Assembly: GCA_026416715.1 (NCBI GenBank)
Contig: JAOAEQ010000036.1
Location: forward strand, 1 to 18,798
DNA from: a bacterium
GTDB lineage: Bacteria > UBP4 > UBA4092 > JAOAEQ01
Length of the DNA: 18,798 nucleotides
Reading direction: 5' to 3'
Position numbers and translations under genes: made by a program. Positions 1 through 7,802 of the stretch are shown piece after piece; positions within the stretch are counted from its first letter, which is position 1; the number at the start of each line of letters is the position of its first letter. Below the pieces are notes generated by a model. That model was not told where the DNA came from, did no database searches, and was given only the letters and a program-made list of their open reading frames with translations.

Positions 1-220
1 TCTTCCGCTGATGTAACAATCGCGCTCCTACCAGCGCATCACCGCCGTTGTTCCCTTTACCAACGAAAATCGCGATTCTTTTCGCATCCGGATAATGATG
101 TAAAACCGCTTCTGTAACCGATTTCCCAGCGTGTTCCATCAGATGAAGACTTGGGATAGACCGCTGGTCAATTGCGATGCGGTCGATTTGTTTCATTTGT
201 TCAGCGGTGACGATTTTCAT
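1..220 (-). CDS. nnrE: NAD(P)H-hydrate epimerase, N-terminal part (cut by left edge)
   Basis: Reading leftwards from the ATG at 220-218, the 73 visible codons begin MKIVTAEQMKQIDRIAID, then show a LMEHAGKSV segment and the glycine-rich GKGNNGGDALVGARLL motif near residues 58-73. This is the YjeF N-terminal (NnrE) signature. The family epimerises damaged R-NAD(P)H hydrate to the S form so that the linked dehydratase NnrD can repair it. The usual GGDG is GGDA here. The gene runs off the left edge, so whether an NnrD domain is fused cannot be seen. It is transcribed away from the GH57 gene. Family assignment is secure from the motif and the start context. Confidence 0.9.
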   Translation of the reverse strand, partial: MKIVTAEQMKQIDRIAIDQRSIPSLHLMEHAGKSVTEAVLHHYPDAKRIAIFVGKGNNGGDALVGARLLHQRK

Positions 221-230
221 AATACTCTAA

Positions 231-254
231 CCACAAAGACACCAAGATACAAAC
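231..254. repeat. Octamer repeat array (three 8-mers)
   Basis: Three consecutive octamers, CCACAAAG, ACACCAAG and ATACAAAC, lie just upstream of the nnrE start. Their 8-base period resembles the other octamer arrays at 6094-6172 and 9910-9990, although the unit sequence differs. No function can be assigned. Confidence 0.5.
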
Positions 255-378
255 AATACACCTTTATTTATTTCGACTAATATAATATAAGATTAACGAG
301 TTTTAATCAAGATGTCAATATTTCTGTTATTGCAGTAACCCACATGGGAAAATTCAGTTGGTTCCACAACCTTGAAAC

Positions 379-406
379 TTTACATATATTTAAAGTAAGA
401 TAAGAT
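379..406 (+). promoter_or_regulatory. Candidate promoter for the GH57 gene
   Basis: TTTACA (379-384) and TAAGAT (401-406) are separated by 16 bp, about 60 bp before the GH57 start. Both boxes are imperfect and the region is AT-rich, so this is tentative. No clear Shine-Dalgarno sequence precedes the ATG at 469. Confidence 0.3.
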
Positions 407-468
407 ATAGTTTTTATAAGGAAAACCATAAAAAAATTTAATGATGAATTGCACATTATCTTTGCTCT

Positions 469-2640
469 ATGGCTAAACCGATTAAATTTATTCTCGGATT
501 CCATAATCATCAGCCGATCGGCAATTTCGAACATGTTTTCGAAGAAGGATATCAAAAAGCATATAAACCGCTGGTAGAAACATTTCTAAACCATCCGCAG
601 TTTAAAATCACCTGGCATTTCACCGGATATCTCTATGAATGGCTGAACCAGCATCATCCGGAATTGAATGATAACCTAAAAACTATGGTAACCCGTGGAC
701 AAGCGGAAATGATGACCGGTGGATATTATGAACCTATTCTTTCAGTTATCCCTGAACATGACCGACAAGGTCAAATCCGCAAATTAACTGAGTATGTTAA
801 ACAGAAAACAGGATATAACCCCACCGGCGCATGGCTAGCCGAACGAGTCTGGGAACCGCAACTTGCTGGAACGTTTGTTGATGCTGGCATTAAATATACT
901 GTCACTGACGACTCACATTTTCTCTCCGCTGGATTATCGGAAGAAGAGACCTGGGGATATTTTTTAACCGAAGAGCTCGGCAAAACACTAGCAATATTTC
1001 CAATCAGTCAAACCTTACGATATACTATTCCATTTCAGGAACCAGGGAAAACCATCGAATTCTTTAAACGAGTTGCGGATAAACCGGGACATCATGTCGT
1101 CGTTATGGCGGATGACGGCGAGAAATTCGGTATCTGGCCTGGAACGTATGAACATTGCTATGTTAAAGGATGGCTGAACCGGTTTTTAGACGAAATCGAA
1201 AAGAACCTCGATTGGATTGACCCGATAACGTTTTCGGAATGTTTGGCGATGATTCCGCCGCTCGGACGGATTTATCTGCCGACCGCTTCTTATACCGAAA
1301 TGATGGAGTGGGCGATGCCGACTGCAGCGATTCTCCAATATGAATCTCTGGTTGAAGATTTAGATAAGCAAGGGAAATATAAACCGAATAAGCATTTTAT
1401 CCGTGGTGGGTTCTGGCGGAATTTTCTGGTTAAATATCCTGAATCGAATAATATCCATAAAAAGATGCTGTATGTCAGCAAGAAGGTGCAAGACCTAGCG
1501 ACAAGAAACGAAAAAACGCAGGTGCATCCGTTGGTTTTAGCTGCACAAGATGCACTCTGGGCAGGTCAGACCAACTGCGGATATTGGCATGGACTATTCG
1601 GCGGACTCTATCTAAATTATTTGCGAGATACCCTCTATCGAAAACTGATTGAAGCGGAAAAACTTGTTGATTCGGTTAACCATAAAACTAAATCTTGGAT
1701 TGACGTCGACCAGCTTGATTTCGATGCAGATGGTTATCCGGAGATTTTAGTCAATACTGCGCAGTTAAATCTGTATTTCAAACCGAATTATGGCGGTGCA
1801 TTGTTTGAATTAGATATTAAAAAAATTAATTTTAATCTACTAAATACCTTATCTCGGAAAAAAGAAGCGTATCATGAGAAAATCATCCATGCCCAAGTTC
1901 CCTCGCTAACCGAATCGGAAACGCAGGAAACGAAAAGTATCCATGATATAGTGAGAGCGAAAGAAGCGCATCTCGAACAGTATTTACATTACGATTGGTA
2001 TCAGCGGTATTCGTTACTTGACCATTTTATGCCGGTGAATGCGACGCTCGATGAATTCAGCAAATGCGAATATGCAGAACTCGGTGATTTCGTTAATCAA
2101 GCTTATAAATCTGCAATTCGCAATCCACAATCTAAAATCAAAAATGCAGTTGTTGAATTAACGCGGTCTGGGTACGTCTGGTATGAAGGAAAACAGGAAC
2201 CGATTTGGGTAGGCAAAACCATTCAGATTGCGAAAGATGAACCTGTGATTGATATAAAATATACGGTGAAGAATCTCTCGCAAAAACGGATTGCGGTTAA
2301 GTTTGGTATCGAGTTTAACTTTTCGCTTCTTGCGGGGAATGCGGATAACCGATATTATTATTTCCCAGGGAAAGAGTTATCAGATAGAAAACTCGCTAGT
2401 TTCGGAGAAATATCAGGTGTAACTGAACTCGGGTTGGTCGATGAATGGCAGAAACTAGATATCAATCTTAAGTTTGATACTCCGGCAACCGTATGGCGAT
2501 TCCCGATAGAAACGATTTCTAATTCTGAAGCTGGATTCGAACGGGTATATCAGAGTTCAGTTGTTATGCCAAACTGGATCTTAGATTTAGACCCGAATTC
2601 ATCTTGGCAAATCAAGATTACAAAATCAATTAGTAGCTAA
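469..2640 (+). CDS. GH57 4-alpha-glucanotransferase / alpha-amylase
   Basis: A 723-residue cytoplasmic glycoside hydrolase of family GH57. The conserved motifs are visible in order: HNHQP (12-16), GGYYEP (84-89), AERVWEP (124-130) with the predicted nucleophile Glu125, ADDGEKFG (214-221) with the acid/base Asp at 215 or 216, and a fifth motif MEWAMPT. Length and layout match the Thermococcus litoralis type 4-alpha-glucanotransferase: a (beta/alpha)7 barrel, a helical segment, then a large C-terminal beta-sandwich from about residue 420. Such enzymes transfer or hydrolyse alpha-1,4-glucan segments in glycogen or maltodextrin metabolism; amylase versus transferase activity cannot be settled from sequence. 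There is no signal peptide. Residues 549-559 are encoded by a 7-mer repeat array (2113-2147), apparently a tolerated insertion in the C-terminal domain. The start is fixed by the family's N-terminus. Confidence 0.9.
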   Translation: MAKPIKFILGFHNHQPIGNFEHVFEEGYQKAYKPLVETFLNHPQFKITWHFTGYLYEWLNQHHPELNDNLKTMVTRGQAEMMTGGYYEPILSVIPEHDRQGQIRKLTEYVKQKTGYNPTGAWLAERVWEPQLAGTFVDAGIKYTVTDDSHFLSAGLSEEETWGYFLTEELGKTLAIFPISQTLRYTIPFQEPGKTIEFFKRVADKPGHHVVVMADDGEKFGIWPGTYEHCYVKGWLNRFLDEIEKNLDWIDPITFSECLAMIPPLGRIYLPTASYTEMMEWAMPTAAILQYESLVEDLDKQGKYKPNKHFIRGGFWRNFLVKYPESNNIHKKMLYVSKKVQDLATRNEKTQVHPLVLAAQDALWAGQTNCGYWHGLFGGLYLNYLRDTLYRKLIEAEKLVDSVNHKTKSWIDVDQLDFDADGYPEILVNTAQLNLYFKPNYGGALFELDIKKINFNLLNTLSRKKEAYHEKIIHAQVPSLTESETQETKSIHDIVRAKEAHLEQYLHYDWYQRYSLLDHFMPVNATLDEFSKCEYAELGDFVNQAYKSAIRNPQSKIKNAVVELTRSGYVWYEGKQEPIWVGKTIQIAKDEPVIDIKYTVKNLSQKRIAVKFGIEFNFSLLAGNADNRYYYFPGKELSDRKLASFGEISGVTELGLVDEWQKLDINLKFDTPATVWRFPIETISNSEAGFERVYQSSVVMPNWILDLDPNSSWQIKITKSISS
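2113..2147 (+). repeat. Heptamer repeat array inside the GH57 gene
   Basis: Five consecutive heptamers with consensus NNAATYN (GCAATTC, GCAATCC, ACAATCT, AAAATCA, AAAATGC). They keep the reading frame and encode AIRNPQSKIKN (residues 549-559). The encoded IRNP/FRNP pattern recurs in ThiL and in the hydrogenase protease. Confidence 0.7.
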
Positions 2641-2644
2641 ATAG

Positions 2645-2749
2645 TTTAAAAGGAATCTCGGCGTATCTCTTGAGCAATATGTGCTAGTTGCTTTTACTTC
2701 TACGGCACAAGACGCTGAAACCATAAAACAGGATTTACCAAAAAAATGA
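2645..2749 (+). pseudogene. Possible C-terminal remnant of a HicB/ribbon-helix-helix antitoxin
   Basis: A 34-codon open stretch without a start codon, bounded by TAG (2642-2644) and TGA (2747-2749). It contains RNLGVSLEQYVLVAF, which resembles the C-terminal helix of HicB-type and other ribbon-helix-helix antitoxins (pattern GVSLNQYVL). No N-terminal part and no toxin gene are visible. The match is short, so the call is tentative. Confidence 0.3.
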
Positions 2750-3020
2750 ATTAGCCCGGTCACAATTTGCTGGCAACCAACGATGTGGAACTTCATATAG
2801 AATTATTTTATGAAGATGCATCTAAAGAATCTGCTTATTTTATGAGCGTAGCCAATATGCTAACCAAAATTCCTGTGTATTCATATTTTATTGGTTTATC
2901 ATATAAAATATTAAGCGAGATAACTAGTTTTAATGAAATAGGATTTTCTAATGGCTTGAAAATCGGGAACACGCAAAAAAATATTTAATTATATCCTTCA
3001 ACAAGATTCAAAAAATATAA

Positions 3021-3048
3021 CCCGTAGAACATTTTTAGGGTTTACGGG
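3021..3048 (-). terminator. Possible terminator of the DUF72 gene
   Basis: CCCGTA (3021-3026) pairs with TACGGG (3043-3048). The stem extends by AAC/GTT beyond a one-base bulge, with a 9-base loop. Read on the minus strand, the hairpin is followed by TTATATTTTTT, an interrupted U-tract, about 50 bp past the end of the DUF72 gene. Confidence 0.4.
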
Positions 3049-3099
3049 AAAAAGTGTTTGGCTATTATATGTCAGGCAGTTCAGCCAATTAACATAGCA

Positions 3100-3840
3100 T
3101 TACTGATTTTCGAGCATGGTTTTAAAGCGCAGTGCGTCTTGGAACATAAAAACGTTGTTGAACATAATATATGAACTCGGAATCGGCTCTTCTTCTATGC
3201 GCTGTTTGAGATAATGCAAATCTTGTCCGGTATATTGATAACCATATCCACCAATCCCATGCAGTCGCCAATATCGGAAATCTCGGGTTACGCTTGTATT
3301 TTTAAACGGGTCAACGATATGAATCAAACCCAGTTCTTCGCAAAGTGATTTGATTATCTTATCATCCCAGTTGCCTCGTGGTTCCCAGCCGAACCGAACC
3401 TGTTGTTTCCGTTCAATGGTACTAAAGAACTGTTTCATATTATTGATGTTTTCTGGGGTCGGCTTAAAGCTTGCTGGGCACTGGAAGATAATGAGAGTCG
3501 CTTGTAGAATTTCAGCTATCTTTTCGGTCTGTTGATATGCTAAGAAGACTTCATCTGTCGGTTTAAAATTCCCATAATTGTTCTGGTGATTTTTCGGAAT
3601 AGAAATTCTGGTTCTGCGATACGTTGGGCTTGATGGTAAATGCGTGATTAGCTGCCACGCTTTCATAGTAAACTCAAAATTCGCTGGCGCTAAACTCCGC
3701 CAATTAACCGCAAACCGCTCTTCCGGAATTTGATAGAACGTCTGCTGGATTTCGATAATGGTAAAATGCTTGAAGTATTCTTCTTTTCGAACTGGGAAAC
3801 CGCAACAGCCGATTTTGATCTGGTCAGAATAAGATTGCAT
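3100..3840 (-). CDS. DUF72 (YecE-like) TIM-barrel protein
   Basis: A 246-residue protein with the DUF72/YecE layout. The N-terminus IKIGCCGFP is followed by a segment matching the family's 'typE.n.tFY..P' pattern (IIEIQQTFYQIPEERFAVNW), then FEFTMKAWQLITH, LIIFQCPASFKPT, the strand VRFGWEPRGNW and a C-terminal YWRLHG plus a YIMFNN strand. DUF72 proteins are predicted to be TIM barrels related to the xylose-isomerase/endonuclease IV class. Their biochemical role is not established and I assign none. Length matches the family, so the gene looks complete. It is divergent from the phosphoesterase gene at 3948. Confidence 0.85.
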   Translation of the reverse strand: MQSYSDQIKIGCCGFPVRKEEYFKHFTIIEIQQTFYQIPEERFAVNWRSLAPANFEFTMKAWQLITHLPSSPTYRRTRISIPKNHQNNYGNFKPTDEVFLAYQQTEKIAEILQATLIIFQCPASFKPTPENINNMKQFFSTIERKQQVRFGWEPRGNWDDKIIKSLCEELGLIHIVDPFKNTSVTRDFRYWRLHGIGGYGYQYTGQDLHYLKQRIEEEPIPSSYIMFNNVFMFQDALRFKTMLENQ

Positions 3841-3900
3841 ATAAGAATATAGTATAGCAAACTGGTTTCGGATAAAAAAAGAGTACGTTCGCTAAAATTC

Positions 3901-3909
3901 TGGTATAAT
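3901..3909 (+). promoter_or_regulatory. Extended -10 promoter for the phosphoesterase gene
   Basis: TGGTATAAT (3901-3909) is a consensus -10 box with the TG extension. No good -35 is visible, as is common for extended -10 promoters. The gene has a strong GGAGG ribosome site at 3936-3940, 7 bases before the ATG at 3948. Confidence 0.5.
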
Positions 3910-3947
3910 AAAAAGTATAATAATTCTTTTTTTATGGAGGTTAGCTT

Positions 3948-6083
3948 ATGTATCTATTTCAGTCTGGTAAAGAACCTATTTCTAAACTAGTCTATATTAT
4001 TATTGGAATAAGCATATTCGTAGCTTGTCCCGCATTTGCTGCTGTGCAAGATTTCACCTTCTGGCAAATTAGCGATATCCATTCGCCATCGTTATCTAGC
4101 GCTTCAACGATAGCGCAACTAGCAAAACTTCGGCCGGTATATTTAGCGCCGTTTAAAACCATGAGTCAGCCGCCGTCGTTTATCCTCGCGACTGGTGATT
4201 TGACTGAATTCGGGTATCGTGGATGGAGCGCATATACCTCCTATTTCGCACAATATCGCATCCCGATATACCATCAGCTCGGGAACCATGATAATACCCA
4301 AGGAGCATTACAGCAGACTATCCGAGAACTATACGGTTCTCCCTATTATTCATTCGATACGTTCGGCTGTCATTTTGTCGGTATCTGTTCGCCGACATTG
4401 CATGAACCACTGCCGTCGTTCGGAGTTGAAATGCTGAATTGGCTGAAACAGGATTTGGATAAGGTTGGTCAGAAGACGCCAGTGTTCATTTTTTTCCATC
4501 ATCCACTCGATGCGAATGAATATGCGACCCCCATTGACCGATATACTTTTTTAGATACGCTCCGTCCGTATAACGTCGTGCTGCTCCTTGTCGGACATGG
4601 ACATAATGCGGTTGCGTATGATTTCGATGGCATCTCCGGTGTCCAAGGCGGAAGTACCTACGGTGCAAAAGCAGGATATAACGTTATCAATATAACTAAA
4701 AATAAACTGCAAGTTGCATATACCTTAGCATCTGAAACTGTAGCAACAATGAACTTGATTGAAAAAGAAATCCCAAGTTCAGCTACCTATCCTATTATTA
4801 CGATCCATAATCCAACCACGGCACAGGTGATAAATTCCGGTATGCTAACGATTCGCGCAACGATTCGGAATGCGAAAGATGTAAAATCCGCATTCTACCA
4901 AATTGATGACGGTGTGAAAATGCCGTTACCGTATTTAGATTTCTATTACGGCACAACAACGACAGTTACCGGATTAATTAATGGGGCGCATTTCGTTAAA
5001 GTAAGTTTTATATTAAGTAATACAACCGTTTACCGAACTGTGCGGTTCTATGTCGAAAATCCAGACCTGCCGAAAGCAAAATGGCGGTATCAGCTCGGTG
5101 GCTCGAGTAAATCGACGCCGGCAGTCGCTGACGGGATGGTTTATGTCGGTGCGAATGACGGAAAACTCTATGCCTTTTCCGCTGGTGGAACATTTTTCTG
5201 GGCATACCAGACGAATGGCGAAATACTCAGTTCTCCGCTAGTATATGGAAATTTAATTTACTTCGGGTCTGGCGATGGAAACGTTTATGCGGTATCACGT
5301 GATGGCAAACTCAAATGGAAGTATCAGGTTGGTTCGCCAGTATATTCTTCGCCGGTGATTGAAAACGGCATTATTTATATCGGGTCGAATAGCGGGAAAT
5401 TCGTTGCGCTCGATGCGTTGACTGGCGAATTGAAATGGCAGAATATCGAACCGAATTATGCTATTGAACAGAAACCGGCGGTACTTAACGGTGTCGTTTA
5501 TTTCGGAGCGTGGGATTCGTATATTTACGCTCTGGATGGGCAGACCGGAAAAACCCGATGGCATAGTCAAGCGGCAGGGAGCGCGTTTCGGACTGCAGCC
5601 AAAGAATATTATAGTGCGGCAGATTGTCCGCCGGTGATTTCACGAAATACAAGTTTAGTTTTCTTTACCGATCGCGACTTTCGACTCAGCGCTATTGATA
5701 TCCAATCCGGTGCGATATCCTGGTCAACCACGAACTGTGTCGGAGTCGGTATCTCTCGAGCGCAAGATGCGTTATATGTACGGAAATTCAGCGGGGATAA
5801 CCAGCTTGAAAAAGTTAAACTCGACGGAACTTTACTCTGGAGTGCTCCCGTCGTATTGAATCGTTCCCCGATGCGGTTTCCGACTGCGCCGATTGAAAAA
5901 GATGGGCTGGTGTATGTCTGTTCCTGCGACGGACGACTCTATGCTATTGATGCGAAAGATGGAAAAATCCTCTGGCAATATCAGGTCACTGCTGGGTCGT
6001 ATATCATGAATTCTGTTGCAGTCGCTGATGGTGTGGTATATGTTTCTGCAATGGATGGAACCCTTTCAGCGATTAGCAAATGA
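3948..6083 (+). CDS. Secreted calcineurin-like phosphoesterase with Ig-like and PQQ-type beta-propeller domains
   Basis: A 711-residue exported protein. Residues 1-31 form a signal peptide: Lys13, a hydrophobic stretch 14-27 and an AFA cleavage site at 29-31. The metallophosphoesterase domain (about 35-270) shows all metal-binding motifs: D43-x-H45, GD (83-84), GNHD (112-115), HH (184-185) and GHGH (216-219), implying a two-metal phosphodiesterase or phosphomonoesterase. Residues about 280-370 look like an Ig-like domain. From about 375 to the end there are roughly eight PQQ/BamB-like blades, seen as repeated 'DGxVYVGxxDGxLYALdaxxGxxxW' units. The substrate is unknown; the protein should act outside the cytoplasmic membrane, with the propeller serving for binding or scaffolding. 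The UGA stop shows that UGA is read as stop in this genome in normal contexts. Confidence 0.85.
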   Translation: MYLFQSGKEPISKLVYIIIGISIFVACPAFAAVQDFTFWQISDIHSPSLSSASTIAQLAKLRPVYLAPFKTMSQPPSFILATGDLTEFGYRGWSAYTSYFAQYRIPIYHQLGNHDNTQGALQQTIRELYGSPYYSFDTFGCHFVGICSPTLHEPLPSFGVEMLNWLKQDLDKVGQKTPVFIFFHHPLDANEYATPIDRYTFLDTLRPYNVVLLLVGHGHNAVAYDFDGISGVQGGSTYGAKAGYNVINITKNKLQVAYTLASETVATMNLIEKEIPSSATYPIITIHNPTTAQVINSGMLTIRATIRNAKDVKSAFYQIDDGVKMPLPYLDFYYGTTTTVTGLINGAHFVKVSFILSNTTVYRTVRFYVENPDLPKAKWRYQLGGSSKSTPAVADGMVYVGANDGKLYAFSAGGTFFWAYQTNGEILSSPLVYGNLIYFGSGDGNVYAVSRDGKLKWKYQVGSPVYSSPVIENGIIYIGSNSGKFVALDALTGELKWQNIEPNYAIEQKPAVLNGVVYFGAWDSYIYALDGQTGKTRWHSQAAGSAFRTAAKEYYSAADCPPVISRNTSLVFFTDRDFRLSAIDIQSGAISWSTTNCVGVGISRAQDALYVRKFSGDNQLEKVKLDGTLLWSAPVVLNRSPMRFPTAPIEKDGLVYVCSCDGRLYAIDAKDGKILWQYQVTAGSYIMNSVAVADGVVYVSAMDGTLSAISK

Positions 6084-6093
6084 AAGCTAACTT

Positions 6094-6172
6094 AAGAACT
6101 AAAGAATTAAAGAACGTAAGAACATAAAAACATTTTTGTTCCTCCGTTCTTCCGTTTCTCCGTTTTTTAGTT
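6094..6172. repeat. Inverted pair of octamer arrays abutting the thiL start
   Basis: Five octamers of the type AAGAACNT (6094-6133) are followed directly by four octamers of the type NTCCGTTY (6134-6165) and a TTTAGTT end (6166-6172). The right half is roughly the reverse complement of the left, so the element can fold into a long imperfect hairpin. It occupies almost the whole gap and ends on the base before the thiL ATG, leaving no Shine-Dalgarno site. A related element lies at 9910-9990. Confidence 0.65.
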
Positions 6173-7189
6173 ATGAAAATAAATCAGATTGGTGAATTTG
6201 AGCTTATCGAGCGGCTCGCTCGTTCCTTGGATAAACCAGGAGCGAATGTTATTGTTGGTATCGGAGACGATGCGGCTGTGATTGATATCGGAACCTCCGA
6301 ATATCTTCTATTCACGACTGATATGCTGGTTGAAAACATCCATTTTTCTCGGAAGTATGCGACCGGGTATCAAATCGGCTGGCGCGCAATAGCAGCGAAT
6401 ATCAGCGATATTGCGGCTATGGGCGGACTTCCTGGAGTAGCGGCGGTATCGCTTGGTGTCGCTGGTGATGTAGAAGTAGAATGGGTTGAAGAAGTATATA
6501 AAGGAATGCGGGAGTTAGCGGCGAAATATAAAGTTGATATCATCGGCGGGGATACCGTTTCCTCGCCGCAGATTATTATTAATATTGCATTAACCGGGCA
6601 AGTTAGTATATCAAATCTATCGTTGCGGTCACACGCGCAACTCGGCGATTTAATCCTAGCGACCGGTGATTTCGGCGGTTCCGCTGCCGGACTTGAGCTG
6701 TTACAGAACATTCCATCCGAAATCCGAAACCCGAAATCCGAATTGAATTATGTTATTGCGAGACATCTGACCCCCGAACCACGAATTGAAGCTAGTCAGA
6801 TTATTGCCAGTCATCCGTTATGTCATGCGTTAACCGATTCTAGCGATGGACTGGCTAGCGATTTACGAAACATTGGACTTGCAAGCGGAGTTGGCGCGAA
6901 AGTCTATGCGGACAAAATCCCAATTCACGGAACAACGAAAAAGGTTGCAGAACTAGCGAACAAGAATCCGATTGAATTTGCTCTCCAAGGCGGAGAAGAT
7001 TACGAACTGGTTTTCACCATGCCGCCAGATGCGGCTCTCGATGTTAAAACTGAAGTTGAACAGAAACTCAATCTGCCGATTTCAATCCTTGGCGAAATCG
7101 TTCCGAAAGAACAGGGGATAACCCTAATTCATCCTGACGGTTCGTCAGAACTACTTACACGATTTGGATATAATCATTTCATAAAATAA
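6173..7189 (+). CDS. thiL: Thiamine-monophosphate kinase
   Basis: A 338-residue ThiL, which phosphorylates thiamine monophosphate to thiamine diphosphate with ATP. Diagnostic segments are GIGDDAAVID (29-38), TTDMLVENIHFS, GWRAIAANISDIAAMGG, DIIGGDTVSS, LTDSSDGLASDL and LQGGEDYELVF. These make up the metal/ATP-binding N-terminal half and the substrate-binding C-terminal half of the AIR synthase-like fold. Length fits the family. Residues 181-190, in the normally variable linker before the RHLTPEPR segment, are encoded by a heptamer array (6714-6741). The ATG follows an octamer inverted-repeat element with no obvious ribosome site, so translation may be leader-poor or coupled. Neighbours give no thiamine operon. 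Confidence 0.95.
   Translation: MKINQIGEFELIERLARSLDKPGANVIVGIGDDAAVIDIGTSEYLLFTTDMLVENIHFSRKYATGYQIGWRAIAANISDIAAMGGLPGVAAVSLGVAGDVEVEWVEEVYKGMRELAAKYKVDIIGGDTVSSPQIIINIALTGQVSISNLSLRSHAQLGDLILATGDFGGSAAGLELLQNIPSEIRNPKSELNYVIARHLTPEPRIEASQIIASHPLCHALTDSSDGLASDLRNIGLASGVGAKVYADKIPIHGTTKKVAELANKNPIEFALQGGEDYELVFTMPPDAALDVKTEVEQKLNLPISILGEIVPKEQGITLIHPDGSSELLTRFGYNHFIK
6714..6741 (+). repeat. Heptamer repeat array inside thiL
   Basis: Four consecutive 7-mers with consensus AATCCGA (CATCCGA, AATCCGA, AACCCGA, AATCCGA). They encode SEIRNPKSE within residues 182-190, in frame, at a variable loop of ThiL. Confidence 0.75.
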
Positions 7190-7444
7190 TCCTTACCACC
7201 TGCTGGTGTAAAAAAAACCGAACAATAACATGTTTCACTTCTTAGTCTATGATTGTAGGAACATACTTCTTTACCTCGGCATGGATGGACGAAATCATGA
7301 TGTACCTAAATTCAAGGTCTAGTGGTTAAGACTGCTTCTCTTTGTTCTAATAAACCAGTATAGCCCGTAACTCGAATTAATTCAGAGCTAAAAGTAAATT
7401 TTTTATCCACAATATCGCTGCTCTGGAAATATGTTAGCAATCCG

Positions 7445-7487
7445 GGAGTATCTACGAACGAGATGGTATCTCGTTCGTAGATACTCC
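7445..7487. repeat. Perfect 20-bp inverted repeat with 3-base loop
   Basis: Positions 7445-7464 are the exact reverse complement of 7468-7487, separated by GGT. The arms begin GGAGTATCTACG and contain CGAACGAGAT next to the loop. No T-run follows on either side, so it does not look like a standard intrinsic terminator. It could be a structured RNA, a protein-binding palindrome or a mobile-element remnant. Confidence 0.75.
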
Positions 7488-7725
7488 AGAAGATGAACCG
7501 AGGTTAGGATTATCTTCTTAAACAATTTATACTATGGAGTTATGATGGTAAATAAGAACATAAACCCAATAGATTTTCTACTGAGTTTCGGTTCGAGATG
7601 GTCTTTGCTCTTTTAGAAGGAGAAAACATTCTGAACTAGCAAATAGTGTAAGAAATAGAAAAAATATATTCTATTGAAAAATCTAGAGTAACGAGAAATA
7701 ATGCTTGATAATCAGCATTTATCAT

Positions 7726-7755
7726 TTTACAAACTTATGCGCTGTAAGGTATAAT
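7726..7755 (+). promoter_or_regulatory. Sigma-70-type promoter for the small Cys-rich protein
   Basis: TTTACA (7726-7731) and a consensus TATAAT (7750-7755) are 18 bp apart. They lie about 48 bp before the ATG at 7803, which has a strong GGAGG ribosome site at 7788-7792. Confidence 0.6.
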
Positions 7756-7802
7756 ATATTAGTGAAGAGTCATAGGTTTTTCATTCTGGAGGAAAATAAT
7801 CA

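Larger units (their letters stand above)
2641..3099. other. Intergenic region, mostly without a recognisable gene
   Basis: This 459-bp stretch lies between the convergent GH57 and DUF72 genes. It holds a possible antitoxin remnant (2645-2749), a weak TTG-initiated open frame (2767-2988, 73 codons, no recognised similarity and no ribosome site), and a hairpin near 3021-3048 that may end the minus-strand gene. The sequence looks decayed. Confidence 0.5.
7190..7802. other. 613-bp non-coding region between thiL and the small Cys protein
   Basis: No convincing gene is visible. The region contains the perfect inverted repeat at 7445-7487 and the promoter/ribosome site of the next gene. A 23-codon ATG frame at 7543 has a weak GGAG-like site but no recognisable content. 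A short CACC/GGTG hairpin (7197-7208) follows thiL but is followed by A rather than T residues. The rest is AT-rich with scattered stops in the frames I examined. Confidence 0.5.

Noticed and set aside
2767-2988. A 73-codon open frame starting at TTG
   Set aside because: No ribosome site, no recognised similarity, AT-rich low-complexity composition, and it lies in a decayed gap.
7197-7208. Hairpin after thiL as a terminator
   Set aside because: Only a 4-bp stem, and it is followed by A residues on the plus strand. There is no minus-strand gene it could serve.
7543-7614. 23-codon ATG frame in the non-coding region
   Set aside because: Too short and featureless; the GGAG before it is weak evidence by itself.
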